Source: an uncultured Kineosporia sp.
GTDB taxonomy: Bacteria > Actinomycetota > Actinomycetes > Actinomycetales > Kineosporiaceae
Length of the DNA: 10,695 nucleotides
Direction: 5' to 3'
NCBI GenBank assembly: GCA_937859855.1
Contig: CALMAR010000418.1
Coordinates: 1-10,695 of the forward strand
The position numbers were made by a program, and so were the translations under genes. Below the pieces are notes generated by a model that worked only from the letters and a program-made list of their open reading frames with translations, searched no databases and was not told the DNA's origin. Below are positions 5,833-10,695 of this stretch, piece by piece (positions within the stretch are counted from its first letter, which is position 1; each line of letters starts with the position of its first letter).

Positions 5833-6660
5833 CTAGAAGGTGGGATTACCGGCCAGCCGATCGGGACGGTACGGGTCGCCGACTTTCTCGTATGGCCAGC
5901 CGCCCCAGTTGCACTTCGTCGGGATGTAGTTCGACGTGTCGGTGGTGCCGCGCCACGACTCGAAGTCGAAGGTGGGACCCCCCGCGTGAAGGGGCCCACT
6001 GATCGTTCCGAGCACGTGACACTCGATCTGCTGGTAGATGCTGTCGGCGAGGTTCCCATACAGGCCCGAGACGCAAGCCTGGACCGCATGCCAGATCTCG
6101 TGCATCGCTTCCAGCTCGTAGGTACCGCCCCCGACATAGCTGGAATACCGGGTGTTGCTGGTCGGGGTCACCTTGATCTCGAACTGGCCGTCGGTGAAGT
6201 CCTGCACCTGCACCTCGGCAACGTAGGCGTTGCCGTCGCAGTCAGGCCCCCAGCTCGACCCGTCGCCGGCATCATCAACCGGCTGCTCACCACACATCGG
6301 GATCCCAGCCAGAGGAGGCTCCCCCGCATGGTGCGGGCTGTCGGTCCAGGTGTCGGGCACATAGAACGACTGCCCGTGGTAGTCAGCGAAGAAGTACAGA
6401 TCGTTCCCCTTCGGACCGACGGGCTCCCCAACAACCTGACACGCCACGTCGATAACGCCACCCGCCGGCACCCCGTAATCCGAACTGGGCGCGGCCGTGG
6501 GGCTGTGCCGGCCACTCACGTCCTCGGTCACCGTGTACTGCACCACCGCGTCGGCGGACGCCGGCGCACTCACTGCCGTCAGGCCGGCCAAGCAAAGCGC
6601 GAGCACAGCCAGCAGAGCGACAGCAAACCGACCTGCGGACCGTCGACGGCAGCCAAACAT
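5833..6660 (-). CDS. Secreted SH3-like and DUF2599 domain protein
   Basis: I take the ATG at 6660, giving 275 residues; a GGGAGG lies about 12 nt upstream, and an in-frame ATG at 6684 is an alternative. A typical Sec signal peptide is present: R-R-R, then a hydrophobic core at residues 12-30, and A-S-A cleavage after residue 36. Residues about 40-123 resemble a bacterial SH3-like domain (V-A-C-Q...F-Y-V-P-D-T...G-I-P-M-C). Residues about 145-252 match DUF2599 by its pattern, with Q-Q-I-E-C-H near 210-215, D-F-E-S-W-R (232-237) and a final T-K-C-N-W-G. Five cysteines after residue 70 could form disulfides outside the cell. The role of DUF2599 is unknown. A hairpin terminator follows. A 384-codon plus-strand frame over this gene is only its antisense. 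Confidence 0.85.
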   Translation of the reverse strand: MFGCRRRSAGRFAVALLAVLALCLAGLTAVSAPASADAVVQYTVTEDVSGRHSPTAAPSSDYGVPAGGVIDVACQVVGEPVGPKGNDLYFFADYHGQSFYVPDTWTDSPHHAGEPPLAGIPMCGEQPVDDAGDGSSWGPDCDGNAYVAEVQVQDFTDGQFEIKVTPTSNTRYSSYVGGGTYELEAMHEIWHAVQACVSGLYGNLADSIYQQIECHVLGTISGPLHAGGPTFDFESWRGTTDTSNYIPTKCNWGGWPYEKVGDPYRPDRLAGNPTF

Positions 6661-6775
6661 GATCAGCTCATCCCTCCCCATCACGTGCCGACCTACACCA
6701 CAGTGACCGGTCCACCGGGCGATGTCACCAGGCGGAGCTGGTCGGTCTCATCACACCAGCGCCCGACTCCAACGC

Positions 6776-6841
6776 CTTCTCGGGCCCACCGCGCTTTGCG
6801 GCACAGCGGTCCTGGCTCTTCACCAGATGGTCGGCGAATAG
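6776..6841 (+). pseudogene. 5'-truncated copy of the 62-aa membrane gene
   Basis: The last 21 codons ending at TAG (6839-6841) translate to a segment ending T-A-V-L-A-L-H-Q-M-V-G-E. The intact gene at 4721-4909 ends L-A-V-M-A-L-H-Q-V-V-G-E. The similarity fades upstream; there is no start, no ribosome site and no first membrane segment. Similarity continues about 40 bp past the stop. This is a remnant of a duplication. Confidence 0.65.
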
Positions 6842-6883
6842 CGCTGCGCTCGGGGCCCTGTCGCAGAAACGATCGCGAACCTC
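6776..6883 (+). repeat. Direct repeat, right copy
   Basis: This copy partners 4844-4961 in the same orientation, about 1.9 kb away, and includes the truncated gene end and its 3' flank to AACCTC (6878-6883). The padR pair and the DUF2599 gene lie between the copies. The rest of the gap 6661-6985 holds only the unresolved promoter of the DUF2599 gene and the ribosome site of the next gene. Confidence 0.6.
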
Positions 6884-6985
6884 CGAGCGTGGGGCGAGGG
6901 TGCAGCTCGCGGGTCCACAGCCCCTCATCCTCGACGTCTTACCCTGGCGCCGCCTTCACGGGCCCGATCAGGAGATAGTGCTGCC

Positions 6986-7816
6986 GTGGCATCTCGCCTT
7001 CCGCCCTGGACCAAGGCTCAGCTCACGGCAGTGTGCAGCGTCCTCGCCGCCACCAACTGGCCCGGCCTCACCGGCACGGAGATCGCCGGACACCTGGCCC
7101 AGCTGGGAATCCCCGACGTCAACCCGGCGGCCAGCAACAAACGGTCACGCCTGTTCGACGCACTGGCCGCGAAACAGAACACGTCCCAGACCAGCAACTA
7201 CACCGTGCAGTTCATCAACGCGGCCATGGCCCCCGGCGAACACCTCGATGACCAGCCGCGGTTCCAGGCACTGCAGGACAAGCTCAACGCGGCGCTGTCC
7301 CTGGTCAGCTACCGGCTCAACGACCAGGGACTGGTCGCGAAGGGCGCCAAGGCCGAGACGCTTGACGATGTGGCGAAGCTCGCCGGCCGGCTACGAACCG
7401 AACTGACCCGCCGCGGCGTGCACGCCGAGGTAATCCGGTACTGCGAAGACGAGATAGTGCGGCAGTCGCTCTTCCATGCCGTCTTCGAGGCGAGCAAGGG
7501 GATCAGCGAGCGGCTGCGCCAGCTGTCAGGGTCGATGCTCGATGGAGCCGACCTCATCGACCACTGCTTCAGCACCAAGGCGCCCCCTCCGGTCATCCGC
7601 ATCAACAGCTTCCGATCCGAGTCGGAGATCAGCGAGCACAAAGGCTTCGCCAACCTGCTGAAAGGAATCGCCGGCACCTTCCGCAACCCCCCAGCGCACA
7701 CCCCACGAGCCGCGGCCGGCTGGTCCATCACCGAACCCGACGCCCTGGACCTGTTCTCCACCCTCTCGCTGCTGCACCGCCGCCTGGACGGCGCCTCCGT
7801 CACAATCCGGCCATGA
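6986..7816 (+). CDS. TIGR02391/Abi-type HEPN protein
   Basis: GTG start at 6986 with GGAGA (6971-6975) 10 nt upstream; 276 residues. The N-terminal half has the pattern seen in TIGR02391 (Hypoth_ymh) proteins: G-L-T-G-T-E-I near residue 27, N-K-R-S-R-L-F-D-A-L (51-60), and a Q-N-T-S...F-I-N-A-A-M-A-P block. The C-terminal part carries F-E-A-S-K-G-I-S-E-R-L, L-D-G-A-D-L, and the hallmark F-R-N-P-P-A-H near residues 232-238. R233 and H238 form an R-x4-H motif, the RNase site of HEPN domains, and this family is linked to abortive infection of phage. It stands alone, without a restriction or antitoxin partner next to it. The family call is from remembered motifs and is fairly firm; the target is not known. 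Confidence 0.8.
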   Translation: MASRLPPWTKAQLTAVCSVLAATNWPGLTGTEIAGHLAQLGIPDVNPAASNKRSRLFDALAAKQNTSQTSNYTVQFINAAMAPGEHLDDQPRFQALQDKLNAALSLVSYRLNDQGLVAKGAKAETLDDVAKLAGRLRTELTRRGVHAEVIRYCEDEIVRQSLFHAVFEASKGISERLRQLSGSMLDGADLIDHCFSTKAPPPVIRINSFRSESEISEHKGFANLLKGIAGTFRNPPAHTPRAAAGWSITEPDALDLFSTLSLLHRRLDGASVTIRP

Positions 7817-7983
7817 CAACCGGCGCGGTCGACCTTCGGTGATCCGTCCCCGGGAAGGAGCTCAACGGGCCGCGGGGATCGATGACCCGCCACGGCCAGG
7901 CGTCGGCGGCAACGCCGGACGTTCAGGCCGGACAAGGGCGGCACGGATCCCCGTGCGTAGCCCAACAGACACAGTGGTCCAGG

Positions 7984-8068
7984 AGCTCGCGGGTGCGGGG
8001 GGCCAGTCCCCGTACGTGTGGCTGCAGAGCCGCCGAGCTGGTCGGTCGGTCGGTGATCACCAGCATCC
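7984..8068 (-). pseudogene. Frameshifted fragment related to the right-edge gene
   Basis: Three blocks match 10626-10683 in the same order: AGCTCGCG(G/A)GTGCG (7984-7997), GCCGCCGAGCTGGTC (8029-8043), and GTGATCACCAGCATCC (8053-8068). On the minus strand they encode M-L-V-I-T-D, D-Q-L-G-G and R-T-R-E-L-L, but in different frames here. Between the last two blocks, GGTC is present three times (8040-8051), against once at the edge gene, an 8-nt gain that shifts the frame. The rest of 7817-8113 shows no gene. Confidence 0.55.
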
Positions 8069-8113
8069 AGGCCGGTCCTCATCCGCACGGACCGCAGGCT
8101 TGCTGATCTGCGG

Positions 8114-9625
8114 CTATGCGGGTGTGGGGACCGCCGCAGCATTATTGCTGCGGGGTGGCCCGACCAAACCGGCCGGGTCTTCGCGTTTCAGCGCGAGCTG
8201 CGTCGCCAGCCGGGGCTGGGTCGGTCTCATGCTTGCTCGACGCGCGTTTTGCGTCTCCCCGGTGCCGGGGGCGACGGCGCTCTCAATGGCAAGCGTTGAG
8301 GCTGCCGTTGAGGGTGCGGGTGGTGCGATCAAGGCGTGCCGCGCGATGTTCTTGGCGGCGTTTACGTCTCGGTCCGAGGTGTAGCCGCAGGACGAGCACG
8401 TGAAAACCCGCACCGCCAAGGACAGTTTGGTTTTCGCTGTCCCACAGGCCGAGCAGGTCTTACTGGAGGGGTACCAGCGGTCCAGGACCGCCAACCGGGA
8501 CCCGTACCAGCCGGTCTTGTAAGCGAGCTGGCGGCGTAGCTCGCCGGGCGCGACATCGAGGATTGACCGGTTGAGGCCGGACTTGGCCCGTACGTTGCGG
8601 CCGGGCTGGGCGAGGGTGCCGCGGACGGAGCGGGTCATGCCAGGCACGTTGAGGTCCTCGACGGCGACGACCGCCCAGCTGGTCGCGAGGCGCTTGGTCA
8701 GCCCGTGCAGGAGCCCGGCCCGTCGTTGAGCTTCGAGGTGCTGCAGCCGGGCCAGGCGCCGGCGCGCCTTCTCCCGCCGGGCCGATCCGGGCTGGGTGCG
8801 GGCGTAGGCGCGGCCGGCGCGAGCAAGCGCCCGAGCACCGGCAGCCTTGATCCGTGGGTTGGGGATGGTCTCGCCGGTGGACAGGGCGGCCAGGTGGTGC
8901 ACGCCGATGTCGACCCCGACCGTGCCGGCGGTCTGCTGCCGCGGCGTGGGCCGTTCGGAGACGGTGATCTGCTCACGCACGAGGACAGAGGCGTACCAGC
9001 GGTGGCCGCCCCGTGACACCGTCACCGACTGGATCACCGCAACCCCGGCAGCGACTCGCTTGGCGAGGCCTTTCCCGGATTCGTGCAGCCGGACTTCACC
9101 GATCCGCGGCAACAGCAGCCGCCGGTACGTCACGAGCCGTATCGCCGGGTGCTTCACGTCGTGGTGCAGCCGGAACGACGCCCGGGCCTTCCGCTTGCTC
9201 TTGAAGCGGGGGTACCCGACTCGCCGGCCGGCGCGTCGGCCGGATAGAGAGTCCAGCCAATTCCGCCACGCCTGATCCGCGTCGGCGAACGCGGACTGGA
9301 AGCAGTAGGTGGAGACCTTCCACCACCACGGGCACACCCCCTCGATGTCAGCTCGGGTGTCTCCCTTCACCGCGTTCAGGGCCTTCTGGATCACCGGCTT
9401 GGACGGCACCGGCAGCCGCACTTGCTTCCGCGCGGCCTCCTCGACCCCCTGCTCGGCGAGTTGGGCGACCAGCGCGCGCCGCTGCTGATGCCCTTCAATC
9501 TTGGCTGCGAGAGCGTGGTTGAACGCCCACCGGGCCGCTCCCGCGTGCCGGGCCAGGTCCTCCAGTTGTGAAGGCGTCGGATCCAGCGCGTACCGGTATG
9601 CGCGCATCACCTCGACGACCGCCAC
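8114..9625 (-). CDS. tnpB: TnpB RNA-guided nuclease, complete
   Basis: The GTG at 9625 is preceded by GGAGG (9639-9635) with a 9-nt spacer, giving 503 residues; an ATG at 9607 is the alternative, and longer frames to 9826 lack support. The N-terminus (M-R-A-Y-R-Y-A-L-D-P-T-P-S-Q) is the usual OrfB helix-turn-helix start. The RuvC-like nuclease is intact: D239 in V-G-V-D-I-G, E323 in A-V-E-D-L-N, and D420 in D-R-D-V-N-A-A-K-N-I. The zinc-ribbon cysteines are C391, C394, C410 and C413. TnpB uses an RNA from the element's right end to cut DNA, helping the element persist. The tail after residue 430 is basic and low in structure, and its DNA probably doubles as the guide-RNA scaffold. No tnpA is present, so the element cannot move by itself. 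Confidence 0.95.
   Translation of the reverse strand: MAVVEVMRAYRYALDPTPSQLEDLARHAGAARWAFNHALAAKIEGHQQRRALVAQLAEQGVEEAARKQVRLPVPSKPVIQKALNAVKGDTRADIEGVCPWWWKVSTYCFQSAFADADQAWRNWLDSLSGRRAGRRVGYPRFKSKRKARASFRLHHDVKHPAIRLVTYRRLLLPRIGEVRLHESGKGLAKRVAAGVAVIQSVTVSRGGHRWYASVLVREQITVSERPTPRQQTAGTVGVDIGVHHLAALSTGETIPNPRIKAAGARALARAGRAYARTQPGSARREKARRRLARLQHLEAQRRAGLLHGLTKRLATSWAVVAVEDLNVPGMTRSVRGTLAQPGRNVRAKSGLNRSILDVAPGELRRQLAYKTGWYGSRLAVLDRWYPSSKTCSACGTAKTKLSLAVRVFTCSSCGYTSDRDVNAAKNIARHALIAPPAPSTAASTLAIESAVAPGTGETQNARRASMRPTQPRLATQLALKREDPAGLVGPPRSNNAAAVPTPA
8134..8153 (-). other. Hairpin in the tnpB 3' end (guide RNA/right end)
   Basis: CCGCAGCA (8134-8141), loop TTAT, and TGCTGCGG (8146-8153) form a perfect 8-bp stem inside the last codons of tnpB, 18 nt before its stop codon. 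In IS200/IS605 elements the omega RNA overlaps the tnpB 3' end and ends in the right-end structure, so this stem is a good candidate for its terminal part. A simple transcription terminator is the alternative. Confidence 0.5.
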
Positions 9626-9647
9626 CCGCCTCGTCCTCCAGCCTTCG

Positions 9648-10529
9648 TCAGTGGTTCTCGGCCGCAGCGTAAGCACTGGTACCGACAACCGGCTCCGCGA
9701 CCTCGCCCGTTGGATCCGCGGCCGCGACTTCGGTCTCGACCTGCCGGGCAGTCCCGGATTCCGGGTCACCATGGGCCGGCCGGTACTGCGTGAACGCGGC
9801 GGCCGGCGCCCGCAGCTGCTCCACAAGCCAGGCCAGGTTGCTCGGCCACCACAGCACTGCCTCCGGCGCCAGCCGAGCGATGCCGTCCCACACAGCGTCG
9901 TCCGGCGCGCGGTCCGCGATCACGAACACCCCGGCCCGACGCGGCAGATGAGCTGGCAGCCCTGCGACGGCCTCGGCTGTGACGACCACCAGGGCGGCGG
10001 ACTCCCACCGTCCAGCTAGGTCCGCCACCACGTCCAGCCACTCCAGACCCGGCAGCTCCGGGCGCCACCCGGTACCAACCCCCACCGGTGACCCGGCCCG
10101 GGTCAGCGGCCTGGTCCAGACGTCCGGGGCTGCGTCATATCCTTCGACGCGCTCCGCCGCCGCCCGCGCTATACCGCTCACCAGCCGCTGCGCCACACTC
10201 CCCCACCAGCCCGGCACTCCCGCAGCCATGACCTCCACCCGGTGCGCCGCCTTCAACACCTCCACCGGCTCCAGCACCTTAACCAGCACAACCCGGTACC
10301 CCAGCGCGTCCCGTGACACCTCTCCTAGCTCCGGACACCGCAATCGGCTGGCATCCATCAACGCATGAACCACCGCGACACCCGCGCTCTGCAGCGTCGC
10401 GACCGACACAACATCCCGCCCATCACCGGCACGCCCCTCAAGATCCTCACCGAGCGACAGCACACCCCACCGATCAGCAGCCGACACCAACAGATCAACA
10501 TGATCAGGACCCAACAGGGCGGCCGTCAT
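9648..10529 (-). CDS. Unrecognised 293-aa cytoplasmic protein
   Basis: The ATG at 10529 overlaps the upstream stop as ATGA and has a strong AAAGGAG site 8 nt upstream, so the start is firm. The protein has no signal peptide or membrane segment. Residues 1 to about 100 alternate short helices and strands (D-H-V-D-L-L-V-S-A-A-D-R-W-G). The middle (about 170-230) has repeated hydrophobic strands such as S-A-A-L-V-V-V-T-A and A-G-V-F-V-I-A-D, which suggest an alpha/beta fold. The last 45 residues are low in complexity (rich in A, E, T and P). Codon bias is strong. I know no family for it. Its stop lies only 22 nt before tnpB, so the end of the gene may have been altered by the insertion. Confidence 0.75.
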   Translation of the reverse strand: MTAALLGPDHVDLLVSAADRWGVLSLGEDLEGRAGDGRDVVSVATLQSAGVAVVHALMDASRLRCPELGEVSRDALGYRVVLVKVLEPVEVLKAAHRVEVMAAGVPGWWGSVAQRLVSGIARAAAERVEGYDAAPDVWTRPLTRAGSPVGVGTGWRPELPGLEWLDVVADLAGRWESAALVVVTAEAVAGLPAHLPRRAGVFVIADRAPDDAVWDGIARLAPEAVLWWPSNLAWLVEQLRAPAAAFTQYRPAHGDPESGTARQVETEVAAADPTGEVAEPVVGTSAYAAAENH

Positions 10530-10695
10530 CGCGCGCGCTCCTTTCGATTCGCCGTATCCGGAATGCCACTCCGAGAGGGCCGAGGCTCTGCCCGGCCCCC
10601 GTCCGCGCCGAGCTCCCCTAGCAGCAGCTCGCGAGTGCGTGGTTCGAGGTCGCCGCCGAGCTGGTCAGTGATCACCAGCATCCGCTCGATCGCCT
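10526..10695 (-). CDS. 3' end of a gene cut by the window edge
   Basis: Open on the minus strand from the right edge to TGA at 10528-10526, about 55 codons. The visible end begins A-I-E-R-M-L-V-I-T-D-Q-L-G-G-D-L-E-P-R-T-R-E-L-L and finishes in a basic tail. It overlaps the next gene by 4 nt, so the two are translationally coupled and probably work together. A broken relative of this segment lies at 7984-8068. Too little is visible to assign a family. Confidence 0.65.
   Translation of the reverse strand, partial: AIERMLVITDQLGGDLEPRTRELLLGELGADGGRAEPRPSRSGIPDTANRKERAR

Larger units (their letters stand above)
8075..9647 (-). mobile_element. tnpB-only IS200/IS605-type (IS1341-like) element
   Basis: The element is inferred from its tnpB gene; there is no tnpA nearby. 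The ends are not mapped. The right end should lie near the 3' hairpin at 8134-8153 and before the repeat fragment that ends at 8068. The left end must lie within or beside the 22-nt gap to the 293-residue gene, or inside the end of that gene. Such elements have no terminal inverted repeats or target duplications, so the sequence alone cannot fix the borders. Confidence 0.45.

Noticed and set aside
6736..6765. Possible third copy of the GAGCTGGTC...ATCACCAGC repeat
   Set aside because: Only a 12-base stretch is exact, and the order of the neighbouring blocks is reversed relative to the other two copies.
5824..6978. 384-codon plus-strand open frame
   Set aside because: It runs antisense over the DUF2599 gene, whose signal peptide, domain motifs and codon bias are clear; the plus-strand product is valine/arginine-rich without recognisable motifs.
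7309..8142. 277-codon minus-strand open frame
   Set aside because: Most of it is antisense to the TIGR02391-type gene; the part beyond 7816 includes only the frameshifted repeat fragment.
7839..8384. 181-codon plus-strand open frame
   Set aside because: It is antisense to the conserved zinc-ribbon end of tnpB and passes through the broken repeat fragment; there is no independent coding signal.

Overview
The window is high-GC DNA (roughly two thirds G+C by eye). It has strongly GC-biased third codon positions, frequent GTG starts, ATGA/GTGA stop-start overlaps and leaderless-type promoters, all of which point to an actinomycete (Actinomycetota). The exact genus cannot be read from the sequence. 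The gene content looks like an accessory region: short one- or two-gene units on both strands, toxin-antitoxin and HEPN-type proteins, an intact tnpB, a decayed tnpB relic and two partial gene duplications.

Layout. 1-754 holds no convincing gene. 755-1491 (+) is a two-gene unit of small membrane proteins; the first has visibly lower GC than its neighbours. 1557-1760 (-) reads as the rotted 3' end of a second IS200/IS605-type tnpB. 1841-2308 (+) encodes a small helical protein with an R-x4-H motif, possibly HEPN-like. 2383-3041 (+) is a ribbon-helix-helix/PIN-like toxin-antitoxin pair with a leaderless-type promoter. 3203-4459 (+) encodes an unrecognised 418-residue protein ending in a sigma-region-4-like helix-turn-helix. 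4721-4909 (+) is a 62-residue membrane protein.

On the minus strand, 5747-4969 is a PadR-type regulator translationally coupled to a membrane protein. Its leaderless promoter is buried in a perfect 20-bp palindrome, so autoregulation is likely. 6660-5833 (-) encodes a secreted SH3-like plus DUF2599 protein. The block from the PadR pair to the DUF2599 gene lies between two diverged direct repeats: the end of the 62-residue membrane gene, and a 5'-truncated remnant of the same gene at 6776-6841.

6986-7816 (+) encodes a TIGR02391/Abi-type protein with the HEPN motif R-N-P-P-A-H. From 9625 down to 8114 (-) lies a complete TnpB nuclease gene with all RuvC and zinc-ribbon residues and a strong hairpin at its 3' end. 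It follows, by 22 nt, an unrecognised 293-residue gene (10529-9648) that itself overlaps by 4 nt a gene running off the right edge. A frameshifted fragment related to that edge gene lies just beyond the tnpB 3' end (7984-8068), so tnpB and the 293-residue gene sit between two related sequences.

No single complete new system can be claimed. The most notable items are the group of putative RNase-fold proteins (two HEPN-motif proteins and one PIN) with TnpB, the unknown HTH protein at 3203-4459, and the two partial duplications that appear to bracket cargo.
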